A stretch of 64,000 bases of DNA. Source: Massilia sp. BSC265. Lineage in GTDB: Bacteria; Pseudomonadota; Gammaproteobacteria; Burkholderiales; Burkholderiaceae_D. This document shows, one piece after another, positions 54,840 to 63,444 of the stretch (position 1 is the stretch's first letter; every line of letters begins with the position of its first letter). The stretch spans positions 372,001-436,000 of the forward strand of contig NZ_JPXI01000029.1 in assembly GCF_000740675.1 (NCBI RefSeq), in the 5' to 3' direction. The position numbers and the translations under genes are program-made. The notes beneath the pieces were generated by a model that was not told the origin of the DNA, did not search any database, and was given only the letters and a program-made list of their open reading frames with translations.

Positions 54840-54868
54840 TTGATTTCCACAAGTCAACAGAACATAAT
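54840..54868 (+). promoter_or_regulatory. Sigma-70 promoter of the TPR-GGDEF gene
   Basis: TTGATT (54840-54845) and CATAAT (54863-54868) are spaced 17 bp, about 88 bases before the ATG of the signal-peptide segment at 54956. Its placement supports the view that the gene truly begins there and is frameshifted. Confidence 0.5.
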
Positions 54869-54955
54869 CGTCCTGTTGCCGCACCCAGCGGCCCGGATCG
54901 GCGCGTCCTCCCAGCCGCGTTTCACACCTCCCGACCATTTCTGCAGCTGCGCACC

Positions 54956-55150
54956 ATGACGACTCGACAGGCATCCCACTCGGCGGTGCGCACCAGGCGG
55001 CGGCGCCTGCCAGCCCTGCTGCTGGCGCTGGCGTGCGTCACGGCGCCCCCTGGGGTGCGCGCGGGCAATGCCGGACCGCTCACGGCTGAACTGCGCCTGG
55101 GCGAACTGGGCCAACTGCCGAGCGCAGCAATCCCGATGCGCGCGCACGCC
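54956..55150 (+). pseudogene. N-terminal signal-peptide segment of the TPR-GGDEF gene, out of frame
   Basis: From the ATG at 54956 the frame encodes a convincing signal peptide (basic RTRRRRLPALLLALACVTAP, then VRAG) and AGPLTAELRLGELGQLPSA. After about base 55126 this frame turns into Cys/Arg-rich nonsense. The continuation NPDARARLLQEAPAF is found in the frame of the downstream CDS. A single missing base (or two extra) between about 55112 and 55131 would join them. Confidence 0.6.
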
Positions 55151-55152
55151 TG

Positions 55153-57009
55153 TTGCAAGAAGCGCCCGCGTTCACCGTGGGGGCGCCCTACCCCGTCCAC
55201 GTCGCCTACCTGCGCCTCCTGCGGCGCATCCACCTCGACGCCGGCCGGCTGGCGGACGGCTATGCGGTCGACGAGCGCATCATCCGGCTTGCCGCTGCCG
55301 AGGGCGATACCCTGCAGGTGGCGCTGGCCAGCCTCGGGCGGGTGCACAAGCGCCTGAACGACAACGACCCGCCCGCCGCGATGGCCTTGCTGGAAGGGCT
55401 TAACAACCAGTACCGCGATCAGCACAATACCGAGTTCGCCGCCAATGCCGAAATGGCCTATGGCGCGATCTACAACGCCACCGGCCAGCACGACCGCGCC
55501 CTGGCCCACTACCTGCGCGCACTCGAACTGGTGCAGCACACGCCCAGCCTGTGGAGCCCGCGCGAGGCCGACGTGCGCCTCGCGCTGGCGCGCTTGTACG
55601 TCAACAGCGGCAACCCGCTCAAGGCACTCGAGACCACGCGTTCCTACCGCGAAGCACGCACCGCCGCGGCGCTTCCGCCGCGGGTCGAAGCCCTGACCTA
55701 CTTCCTCGACGGGCGTGCCTACGTGACGCTGCACCAGCTGGCCCAGGCGCACGCTGCTTTCGAGCGCGCCTTGGTACTGGCGCGCAAGCATGACCTGCGC
55801 TGGATCGAGGCGAATGTGCTGGGCAACGTCTCCGATGCATATCTGAGAGCCCAGCGCTACGTCGAGGCCGAACACGCCGCCCGGACCGCGGTCGCGCTGT
55901 CCGAAGCGGTGACCGACCAGAGCATCATCCAGATGGTCTATGCCAACCTGGGTTTCGCCCTGTTCGGCCAGGGCCGGATGACGGAAGGAACGGGCTACAT
56001 CGACCGCACCACCCAGGAGCTGCGCAAGGCCGGCGCCATGCTGGCCGTATCGAACATCCTGGCCGAGAAAGGCGAGGCCCTGGAACGGGCCGGCCTGCAC
56101 AAGCAGGCGCTGCAGACGGTGCGCGAGCGCGAGAAGATCCAGGAATCGCTCGAACTGGAGCGCCGCAACAAGGCTTTCGCCGCCCTGCAGGAACAGTTCA
56201 ACGCCAAGCAGCGTGCGGCCCAGATCGAGCGCCTGCGCCAGGAGAACGCGGTCAAGGATGCCGAGATCGACAACCGCAACCTGCGCCTGGCCCTGGCTTC
56301 GCTCGGCGCCGGCATCGCTCTGCTGCTGTCCGGCTTCGTGTTCATGCTGTACCGGAAGTCGCAGCGGACCAGCCTGCGCCTGGCAGAGCTGAACGCCGAG
56401 CTGGCGCACCGCTCGGCGCACGATCCGCTCACCGGCCTGTTCAACCGTCGTTCTTTCGTGGACCGCATGCGCGCCAAGCAGGCGGCCTCGGACGATTGCT
56501 TTACCCTGCTCGACATCGACCACTTCAAGCGCATCAACGACCAGCACGGCCATGCCGCCGGCGACGCGGTGCTGGTCGAGGTTGGGCGCCGCCTGAACGA
56601 GGTGGTGCGCGGGTCGGACATGGTTCTGCGCTGGGGCGGCGAGGAATTCCTCGTGTATTCGCAGGGCGTCAGCGAGGCCCAGCGTCCCCTGCTGGTGCAG
56701 CGCATCCTGAACGCGATCGCCGGCGCGCCGGTGGTGCTGGAGGACGGCACGGCGCTGCAGGTCAGCGCCACCGCCGGCGCGGTCCCGCTGCCGATCCACG
56801 CCACTGCGGGTTCGGGCGAAGCTTTTGGCTGGGAGCAGGCGATCGCGCTGGCCGACCGCGCGCTCTACAAGGGCAAGGAAGCCGGCCGCAACCGCGCCTT
56901 CATCGTCGAGGGTGTCGACGGTTCGGCCATCGGCCAGGGCCAGGAACAGGAACGCAAGCCCCAGTTGCATCTGGTGCTGCCGGACATGTTCTGGCAGCCG
57001 GCCCGGTAG
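55153..57009 (+). CDS. TPR-containing diguanylate cyclase (N-terminus frameshifted)
   Basis: 618 residues readable from 55153 (TTG), but homology in this frame begins slightly upstream, so the true start is probably at 54956 across a frameshift. TPR-like helices fill about residues 1-345 (for example NAEMAYGAIYNATGQHDRALAHYLRAL). A coiled coil and one membrane helix (LALASLGAGIALLLSGFVFML) follow, then a GGDEF domain with active-site GGEEF and inhibitory site RGSD five residues before it. It likely makes c-di-GMP in response to a periplasmic signal. If the frameshift is real, the signal peptide is lost. Its TAG stop coincides with the GTAG of a degenerate REP. Confidence 0.8.
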   Translation: MQEAPAFTVGAPYPVHVAYLRLLRRIHLDAGRLADGYAVDERIIRLAAAEGDTLQVALASLGRVHKRLNDNDPPAAMALLEGLNNQYRDQHNTEFAANAEMAYGAIYNATGQHDRALAHYLRALELVQHTPSLWSPREADVRLALARLYVNSGNPLKALETTRSYREARTAAALPPRVEALTYFLDGRAYVTLHQLAQAHAAFERALVLARKHDLRWIEANVLGNVSDAYLRAQRYVEAEHAARTAVALSEAVTDQSIIQMVYANLGFALFGQGRMTEGTGYIDRTTQELRKAGAMLAVSNILAEKGEALERAGLHKQALQTVREREKIQESLELERRNKAFAALQEQFNAKQRAAQIERLRQENAVKDAEIDNRNLRLALASLGAGIALLLSGFVFMLYRKSQRTSLRLAELNAELAHRSAHDPLTGLFNRRSFVDRMRAKQAASDDCFTLLDIDHFKRINDQHGHAAGDAVLVEVGRRLNEVVRGSDMVLRWGGEEFLVYSQGVSEAQRPLLVQRILNAIAGAPVVLEDGTALQVSATAGAVPLPIHATAGSGEAFGWEQAIALADRALYKGKEAGRNRAFIVEGVDGSAIGQGQEQERKPQLHLVLPDMFWQPAR

Positions 57010-57118
57010 ATACCGTCTCGGATTCCGCCCACGCGGTGATCGCCAGCGGCTCGTTTTCGCGCCGGATGATCTTTCTGCAAACTATCACCGCGTGGGCGGC
57101 GTCGCCGCCAACCCGACG
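57006..57118. repeat. REP doublet (REPIN-like), copy 6, overlapping two gene ends
   Basis: The left end is a decayed GTAG...TTCCGCCCACGCGGTGATCGC, where TAG is the stop of the GGDEF gene. The right end is ACTATCACCGCGTGGGCGGC-GTC-GCCGCC-AACCCGAC. Its right half encodes the last codons and stop of the convergent MHYT kinase (TGA within GCGGTGATAG on the minus strand). The inner sequence resembles copy 3. Confidence 0.7.
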
Positions 57119-59091
57119 CCCAGCGCTGCGCGCCCTGCCATCCCGACCACCGTTTGCAGCAGCACTGCCGGGCGTAGCGGCTTGGCCAGGTATTCGTCGA
57201 AGCCGGCCTCCAGCGCACGCTGCTGGTCTTCGCGGCGCGAAAAGGCGGTCAGCGCGATCGCCGGTACGCCGGCCAGGCTCTTGTCGCGCTCGGCACGGAT
57301 GTGCCGGATCAGCTCGAAGCCGTCCATCAAGGGCATGCCGATGTCGCTGATCAGGAGGTCGGGACGGTGGCGCTCGGCCATGCGCAACGCGTCGCCGGCG
57401 CTGGTCGCGGTGACGATCCGGGCCCCGGTTTCCGACAGCACCTGCTGTACCAGCTCCAGCGAATCGCGTTCGTCGTCCACCACCAGGAGCGTCAAGCCGG
57501 CCAGGCTGCCGTGGGCCGGGACGAGAGCGTCTTCGGCCAGGGCGGCCGTCGGCGCCGCTTGCTGCTCGGCCAGGGGGCCGCCCTGGTGGATTGGCAGGTG
57601 CACGGTGAAGGTGGCGCCGCGCCCCGCCCCGCCGCTGGCGACCGTGATGGTGCCGCCCTGCAGCTCGACCAGCTGGCGCGCGATGGCCAGGCCCAGCCCA
57701 AGGCCGCCATGGCGCCGCGCGGACGAGGAATCGGCCTGGCGGAAGCGGTCGAACACATAGGGCAGGAACTCCGGATCGATGCCGATGCCCGAGTCGGCCA
57801 CGTCGATCGCGACCTCGTCGCCCTCGCGCCGCACGCTGACAGCCACCCGCCCGCCCGACTCGGTGAACTTGATGGCGTTCGACACCAGGTTCGACATCAC
57901 CTGCTGCATGCGCCCGGGGTCGCCCAGCACCGGGCCGGCGTCATAGTCGACCTCGGCCACCAGCTGGATTTGCTTGCCGAGCGCCGCCGGACGCGCGGTC
58001 TCGAGCGCGGCATTGACAAACTCGGCCGGCGTCACGGCTCTTGCTTCTACTCGAATTTTGCCGGCGATCAGGCGGCTCATGTCGAGCATGTCCTCGATCA
58101 GCTGCGACTGGGCGCGCGCGTTGCGTTCGATGGTCTCCAGGCCGCGGCGCAGCATCGCCTCGTCGCGGTAGCCCTGCAGCAGCAGCTGCGACCAGCCCAG
58201 CATCGCGTTCAGCGGCGTGCGCAGCTCATGCGACAGGGTAGCCAGGAACTCGTCCTTCAGCTGGCTCAGGTGCTCGGCCTCGACCCGCGCCTTCTGCTCG
58301 CGCAGGTATAGTTCGTGGCGCTCGGCGGCGGTCTCGAGCGAGGCTGCCAGGGTACGGTTGCGCGCCTCCAGGCGGGTGTCGAAGACAGCCGCCAGCAGCG
58401 CGATACTGAGCACCGCGAAGGCGGCCACCGCGACCAGGATCGCCAGGTGGTCCTGGTTGACGCCGTTGTCGGCAGCACGGCAGACGCTGGCGGCGTCGAA
58501 GTGGGCCGCCGCCATGCCGGTATAGTGCATGCCGGCAATGGCGCCGCCCATGACGATGGCAGCGCCCAGCTGCACCAGGCGCGGGTGGCGCACACTCTCG
58601 TTGAGGCGGAAGCCGATCCACAAGGCCCCGGCAGAAGCGCCGATGGCGATCGCCACCGATGCCAGGAACAACACGGGATCGTAGCGGATAGCCGGATCCA
58701 TGCGCATGCCCGCCATGCCGGTGTAGTGCATGGCATTGATGCCGAGGCCCATCAGGATTGCGCCCCAGACCAGGTGGCGCCCGGCCAGTTCGCGGTGGCG
58801 CAGTTGCCATAGCGCGAGGCCGGACACGATGACGGGCAGCAGCCAGGAGATGAAGGTGATCCAGGGGTCGTAGGCCAGCGGCATCGGCAGGCGGAAGGCC
58901 AGCATCCCGATGAAGTGCATGGCCCAGATGCCGCTGCCCATGGCGAAGGCGCCGCCGGCCATCCAGGCATGCGGCGCGTAGCCGTGCGAGCGCTTGACCC
59001 GCATCGCCAGGCTCAGCGCCGTATAAGAGGCGAAGATCGCAGCCAGGATCGAGAGGAGCACCAGCGATGGTTGGTAATGGCCGATCAGCAT
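57085..59091 (-). CDS. MHYT-domain hybrid histidine kinase with receiver domain
   Basis: 668 aa. The N-terminal seven-helix MHYT sensor carries three motif copies: AMHFIGM near 58, AMHYTGM near 121 and GMHYTGM near 188. MHYT domains are proposed to bind copper and sense O2, CO or NO. After a short coiled coil come HisKA with phosphorylated His288 (LSHELRTPLN), HATPase (NLVSNAIKFT, DSGIGI, GGLGLGL) and a receiver domain with Asp583 and Lys637. The C-terminal AATPPTR is encoded by a REP element. The start MLIGHYQPSL matches the family N-terminus; a longer start at 59136 is possible. Confidence 0.9.
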   Translation of the reverse strand: MLIGHYQPSLVLLSILAAIFASYTALSLAMRVKRSHGYAPHAWMAGGAFAMGSGIWAMHFIGMLAFRLPMPLAYDPWITFISWLLPVIVSGLALWQLRHRELAGRHLVWGAILMGLGINAMHYTGMAGMRMDPAIRYDPVLFLASVAIAIGASAGALWIGFRLNESVRHPRLVQLGAAIVMGGAIAGMHYTGMAAAHFDAASVCRAADNGVNQDHLAILVAVAAFAVLSIALLAAVFDTRLEARNRTLAASLETAAERHELYLREQKARVEAEHLSQLKDEFLATLSHELRTPLNAMLGWSQLLLQGYRDEAMLRRGLETIERNARAQSQLIEDMLDMSRLIAGKIRVEARAVTPAEFVNAALETARPAALGKQIQLVAEVDYDAGPVLGDPGRMQQVMSNLVSNAIKFTESGGRVAVSVRREGDEVAIDVADSGIGIDPEFLPYVFDRFRQADSSSARRHGGLGLGLAIARQLVELQGGTITVASGGAGRGATFTVHLPIHQGGPLAEQQAAPTAALAEDALVPAHGSLAGLTLLVVDDERDSLELVQQVLSETGARIVTATSAGDALRMAERHRPDLLISDIGMPLMDGFELIRHIRAERDKSLAGVPAIALTAFSRREDQQRALEAGFDEYLAKPLRPAVLLQTVVGMAGRAALGVGLAATPPTR

Positions 59092-59350
59092 AGGAGGCAA
59101 TGGAATCCCTTCGTGTCCGCACCAGCGCAGCGGCAAGACTGGCGATCCGAGTGTACACGACGCAAGCCGGTCTTGCCGCTATTGAATCCGACGGGTTCGG
59201 CAAGCCCGCCCGTGACACCGTCCGGGCCCGGGGTTCGATTCCGTACGTCAATTTTACTGGAAGCCTGCGCGCTTGCGCTGCGGCGATCCACAGGTCCCAC
59301 AGGATTCCGGCGGGGAATAAGCGGCTTGTACAAGCAGGATGCCGGCTGCA

Positions 59351-60331
59351 CTACGCGGCGACCGGAACGTCGCCGTCGACCACCACCCGGTCGCGGCCGC
59401 CGCGCTTGGCGGCATACAATGCCTTGTCGGCCGCCTCGATCAGCTGCGCCGGCTCGGCCAGGCGCTCGGGCTCGAAGGCGGCGACTCCGATGCTGAGGGT
59501 CACGTAGGGCCGCAGCGCCGCCGGCGCGTGCGGCATGCCGAGCGAGGCCACGTGCTCGCGGATCGCGTTCGCATGGGCGCGCGCCTGCTCCGCCGTGGTG
59601 TCCGGCAGAATCGCCGCGAACTCCTCGCCGCCATAGCGCGCGGCCACGTCGGCGGGCCGCTTGCACATGAAAGCGAGAGCCTGCGCCACCGCGGTCAGGC
59701 AGGCGTCGCCCTCCTGGTGGCCGAAATGGTCGTTGTAGGCCTTGAAGGAATCGACGTCCATCAAGAGCAGCGCCAGCGCGCCGCCGTTGCGCTGGGCGCG
59801 GCGCAGCTCGCGGTCGAGGGCGACGTCGAAGTGGCGGCGGTTGGCGATGCCGGTCAGGCCATCCACATAGGAACGGGCGCGCAGCGATTCGGCATGGTCG
59901 AGCAGGCGCCGTTCGCGGTCGTTCGCGCCGCTGACGTCGCGGATCTCGATCAGGCAGAAACGCTCGCCGCCTTCGCTGAAGGGCGTGACGCTCACCGCCT
60001 GTTCGATGCGAGCGCCGTCGAAGCTGCCCGCCTCGCGCAGCGGAAACGGGGCGCGGCCGCTCGACGGCGGGATGGTGGTTCCGGTCTCCTCGGTCAAGGC
60101 CGCCAGCACCGCCGACTCCACCCGCGAGCCGCGCAGTTCGGGGTAGACGTCGAACAGCGAACGGCCGCGCACGCGCGCGGCCGCGTACCCGGAGCGCGGC
60201 ACCATCCAGCCGTTCCACAATACGATGCCGTGGCCGGCGTCGAGCACGACCAGGCCGGAGTTGACGAGGTTGACGGCGCGCGCGGCGAAACTGCTCGCAA
60301 CGGCGCTGGCCGGATCGGTCTTGTTATTCAT
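59351..60331 (-). CDS. PAS-GGDEF diguanylate cyclase
   Basis: 326 aa, cytoplasmic. A PAS domain covers about residues 15-140 (VNSGLVVLDAGHGIVLWNGWM), then a GGDEF domain with active-site GGEEF and the inhibitory I-site RPAD five residues before it, so product feedback is expected. The substrate-binding segment DGLTGIANRRHFDVAL is intact. It lies on the same strand as and upstream of the MHYT kinase, 260 bp apart. Confidence 0.9.
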   Translation of the reverse strand: MNNKTDPASAVASSFAARAVNLVNSGLVVLDAGHGIVLWNGWMVPRSGYAAARVRGRSLFDVYPELRGSRVESAVLAALTEETGTTIPPSSGRAPFPLREAGSFDGARIEQAVSVTPFSEGGERFCLIEIRDVSGANDRERRLLDHAESLRARSYVDGLTGIANRRHFDVALDRELRRAQRNGGALALLLMDVDSFKAYNDHFGHQEGDACLTAVAQALAFMCKRPADVAARYGGEEFAAILPDTTAEQARAHANAIREHVASLGMPHAPAALRPYVTLSIGVAAFEPERLAEPAQLIEAADKALYAAKRGGRDRVVVDGDVPVAA

Positions 60332-60422
60332 CGCCGGGCAGGTAGGATCTCAAAATGATAACAGAAAGAAACTTCCGGATCATACCCGAGTTTGCGCGTC
60401 CGTTGGCCTTCTCCTATCCCCG

Positions 60423-60677
60423 TCACGCTGCCGTCTTCGCTGCCGCTGCGGCCGCCCGGAGCGTGGCCAAGGAATCGGCGGCGAGATACGCCAGGTCGCA
60501 GCGGAACACCTCTCCGCTTGCAGCCTGCGCGACGCCGCCGCGCACCGTGTCGACCATGGCGGCTGCGCCGCGCCACCAGCGTCCCTCCCACAGCGGGCGC
60601 CCAACCACGTCCTCGCGCGGCAACTGGCACGGCGCCAGCGCCTGGCGGTTCGCCTCGAGCGCCGTGCCGCCTAGCAT
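60423..60677 (-). pseudogene. Orphan PAS-domain fragment (84 aa)
   Basis: The encoded stretch ALEANRQALAPCQLPREDVV, GRPLWEGRWWRG and VAQAASGEVFRCDLAYL matches the front half of a PAS fold but ends without the last strands or any output domain. An AGGA nine bases upstream of the ATG is compatible with translation. It sits 91 bp upstream of the PAS-GGDEF gene on the same strand. It is either the remnant of a larger sensor gene or a stand-alone small PAS protein. Confidence 0.45.
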
Positions 60678-60836
60678 TTCAGGAAGTTTCCTGTGTCAAA
60701 AGTTCAATTTACAAAAAGTGCATCTCCGTGATTTTTCGTGAGCCTTGGAGCCTCTCTTTCCGGCTACGATCAGGTCTTTGGTGCGGTCAACCAGGCCGCA
60801 AGCGAGATTGACATGGGCGAACGAGAGGGACAATCA

Positions 60837-61118
60837 ATGGCTGGCAAGATGGGTGAAGAATTCAGTGTGGACACCGGCGTAATGGACCTGGCGGCGCAGC
60901 AGGTGGCCCACAACGCGCCCTGGCCGGCCGCGCCGCACGAACTGCGCCGCCTGCGTATCCGCAAGCGCGAAAGCCAGGAGAAATTCTGGAGCCGCTTCGG
61001 CGTCACCCAGTCCAGCGGCAGCCGCTTCGAGACCGGCGTCGTGATTCCGCCGCCGGTCGCCATCCTGCTGCGCCTGTACGTCAACGGCACACTCAAGGAC
61101 GAAGACCTGCACGGCTGA
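60837..61118 (+). CDS. Small helix-turn-helix-like protein (93 aa)
   Basis: The ATG at 60837 is chosen because AGAGGGA lies six bases upstream; the frame is open back to 60738. The C-terminal two thirds (PHELRRLRIRKRESQEKFWS, RFGVTQSSGSRFETG, PPPVAILLRLYVNG) resembles a Cro/CI-type HTH in which the recognition helix contains TQSSGSRFE. It is monocistronic with no toxin-like or prophage partner. The target is unknown. Confidence 0.65.
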   Translation: MAGKMGEEFSVDTGVMDLAAQQVAHNAPWPAAPHELRRLRIRKRESQEKFWSRFGVTQSSGSRFETGVVIPPPVAILLRLYVNGTLKDEDLHG

Positions 61119-61310
61119 GCCGTTTTCCGCACCACCCGGCCCTTCCGCAGGGCCGCAAAAACCCCTGTCGAGGGCGTGACTCCCAGATTCCTGAAGTAAG
61201 GTTTCGAATTTCTTCGCTTTTCCCGGACCAGCCGGGTGCGTTATCCTTATGGCTGAGCAGGACTGGCCGCCCGGCCGTCCTGCCGCTATCGATCAACGCA
61301 CACCGGAACC

Positions 61311-62180
61311 ATGAAACGCATCGTCCTTCTCATCGCGACCAACCTCGCCATCATGCTGGTGCTGGGCATTTCGGCCAGCCTGCTGGGCGTGAACCGCTTC
61401 CTTACCGCCAACGGCCTGAACCTCGGGGCCCTGCTCGCCTTCGCCGGCCTGCTGGGCTTCGGCGGCGCCTTCATCTCGCTCCTGATCTCCAAGCCGATGG
61501 CCAAGTGGTCGCTAGGTGCGCGCGTGATCCGGCAGCCCTCGAACGGCACCGAAGCCTGGCTGCTGGCCACCGTTGCGGCCCAGGCCCAGCGCGCCGGCAT
61601 CGCCATGCCGGAAGTCGCGGTGTACGACGGCGAGCCGAATGCCTTCGCCACCGGCGCCTCGAAGAACGCCTCGCTGGTGGCGGTGTCCACCGGCCTGCTG
61701 GCCTCGATGACGCAGGACGAAGTCGAGGCCGTGCTGGCGCACGAGGTCGCGCATATCGCCAACGGCGACATGGTGACGCTCACCCTGATCCAGGGCGTGG
61801 TCAACACCTTCGTGATCTTCCTGGCCCGCGTGGTAGCCTATGCAGTGGACAGCTTCCTGCGCAAGGACGAGGAAAGCAGCGGTCCCGGCATCGCATACAC
61901 CATCACTGCCATCGTTTGCGATATCCTGTTTGGTATCCTGGCCAGCATCATCGTGGCCTGGTTCTCGCGCCAGCGCGAATACCGCGCCGACCGCGGCGCC
62001 GCGCAGATCATGGGCACGCCGCGCCCGATGATCGATGCGCTGGCCCGCCTGGGCGGGTTTGCGCCCGGCGCGCTGCCGAAGAACATGGCCGCAGCCGGCA
62101 TCGCCGGTGGCGGCGTGATGTCGCTGTTCAGCAGCCACCCGTCGTGCGAAGAGCGTATTGCCGCGCTCCAGCACGCCTGA
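61311..62180 (+). CDS. htpX: Membrane zinc metalloprotease HtpX
   Basis: 289-aa M48 heat-shock protease that degrades misfolded inner-membrane proteins. Two N-terminal membrane segments (about 4-24 and 38-60) are followed by the zinc motif HEVAH with ligands His144 and His148 and catalytic Glu145. The third ligand is Glu223 in REYRAD, and two more hydrophobic segments lie between. Length matches E. coli HtpX. The transporter gene follows 32 bp later. Confidence 0.94.
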   Translation: MKRIVLLIATNLAIMLVLGISASLLGVNRFLTANGLNLGALLAFAGLLGFGGAFISLLISKPMAKWSLGARVIRQPSNGTEAWLLATVAAQAQRAGIAMPEVAVYDGEPNAFATGASKNASLVAVSTGLLASMTQDEVEAVLAHEVAHIANGDMVTLTLIQGVVNTFVIFLARVVAYAVDSFLRKDEESSGPGIAYTITAIVCDILFGILASIIVAWFSRQREYRADRGAAQIMGTPRPMIDALARLGGFAPGALPKNMAAAGIAGGGVMSLFSSHPSCEERIAALQHA

Positions 62181-62212
62181 CAATCAAACCATAAAAAGGG
62201 GACCGGGCCAGG

Positions 62213-63238
62213 ATGCGCTACTCGTCACTCGTGCTGCCGGCGCTGTTTGCAATCGCGCTGGCGCTGCTGCTGCAGCATTTCCTCGGCTCGCTGGCCTGGG
62301 CCGGCCTGCTGGCGGTCATTACCTGGCCGCTGCATGAGCGCCTGCAGGCGCGCGGACTGCCGCGCATGGCCAGCGCCAGCGTCCTGCTCGGACTGCTCAT
62401 TTTTTGCTTTGTCGGCCCTTCGCTCCTCCTGGTCAAGGCGCTCGGCAACGAGCTGGTCGGCATCCAGCGCCTGCTGGCCGAATTGAACGAAGTCGGATTG
62501 CCGGCGCCGGCCTGGCTCAAGGCGATTCCCCTGGTCGCGGAACGCATCCTCGCCTGGTGGGACGAGCATCTCGCCGTGCCGGGCGGGCTGAATGCGCTGA
62601 TCCAGACCACGCTGGGCGGCGTCATGCCGCACCTCACCGGCGCTGCGCGCTTCTGGGGCTCGGTGATCCTCGCCAACGCACTGTACCTGTTCCTGACCCT
62701 GCTGACCCTGTTCATCCTCTACCTGCACGGCCCGGCCGTGGTGCGCTACGTCGACGGCGCCGGCGAGCGCCTGCTGCCCGAGCATTACCCCAACCTGCGC
62801 CGCATCCTGCCACTGTCGGTGCGCGGCACCGCGCTCGGCCTGTGCTCGATCGCGGTGCTCGAAGGGATCGTTCTCGGCGTGGCCTACTACATCGCCGGCG
62901 CCCCGGCACCGGCGCTGCTGGGCGTGATCACCGGCTACCTGGCCCTGATCCCGGGCGGCGCCCCGCTCTCCTTCACCATGGTCTCGCTGCTGCTGCTCGG
63001 CCAGGGCAATGCGGGCGCCGCGCTCGGCCTGTTCACCTGGGGCGCGGTGGAGCTGTTCATGGTCGACAAGTTCATCCGGCCGAAACTGATCGGCCACCGC
63101 GTCAACCTGCCTTTCCTGGCCGTGCTGTTCGGCTTGCTGGGCGGGGTGTCGACGATGGGCGTGATCGGGCTGTTCGTGGGTCCCTTCATGATGGCCGTGC
63201 TGTTCAGCTGGCTGCGCGAAGGACAGGCGAACGCTTAG
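62213..63238 (+). CDS. AI-2E family transporter (YdiK/PerM-like)
   Basis: 341-aa integral membrane protein with about eight predicted segments, including VILANALYLFLTLLTLFILY and the C-terminal LPFLAVLFGLLGGVSTMG and LFVGPFMMAVLF blocks typical of the family. Members have been linked to autoinducer-2 export and to Na+/H+ exchange; the substrate here is unknown. It follows htpX closely on the same strand and ends before a strong bidirectional terminator. Confidence 0.87.
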   Translation: MRYSSLVLPALFAIALALLLQHFLGSLAWAGLLAVITWPLHERLQARGLPRMASASVLLGLLIFCFVGPSLLLVKALGNELVGIQRLLAELNEVGLPAPAWLKAIPLVAERILAWWDEHLAVPGGLNALIQTTLGGVMPHLTGAARFWGSVILANALYLFLTLLTLFILYLHGPAVVRYVDGAGERLLPEHYPNLRRILPLSVRGTALGLCSIAVLEGIVLGVAYYIAGAPAPALLGVITGYLALIPGGAPLSFTMVSLLLLGQGNAGAALGLFTWGAVELFMVDKFIRPKLIGHRVNLPFLAVLFGLLGGVSTMGVIGLFVGPFMMAVLFSWLREGQANA

Positions 63239-63286
63239 GTGTTGCGGACGGCGCGCATCGCGCGCCGCCGGCGCCGAGCCGGATGC

Positions 63287-63321
63287 AAAAAGGCCCGCGA
63301 CGTTTCCGTCGCGGGCCTTTT
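63287..63321. terminator. Bidirectional terminator between the AI-2E transporter and tRNA-Val
   Basis: AAAAGGCCCGCGACG and CGTCGCGGGCCTTTT form a long perfect stem closed by the loop TTTC, with T-runs on both strands. It serves the plus-strand transporter gene and the minus-strand tRNA. Confidence 0.85.
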
Positions 63322-63328
63322 CATGTCC

Positions 63329-63403
63329 TGGTGGGAAGTGCAAGTTTCGAACTTGCGACCCCTGCAGTGTGAATGCAGTGCTCTACCCCTGAGCTAACCT
63401 CCC
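63329..63403 (-). tRNA. tRNA-Val (CAC)
   Basis: 75 nt with encoded CCA. Acceptor GGGAGGT pairs with ACTTCCC (one G-T pair). The anticodon loop TTCACAC within stem CTGCA/TGCAG gives CAC (Val, GUG codons), and the T-loop reads GTTCGAAAC. Confidence 0.95.
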
Positions 63404-63444
63404 GAGTGCGCATATTATACGGTCTCTATTGAGATTCATCAATA

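Noticed and set aside
60837-61118. The small HTH-like protein as the antitoxin of a toxin-antitoxin pair
   Set aside because: There is no small partner gene within 190 bp on either side on the same strand; the next gene is htpX.
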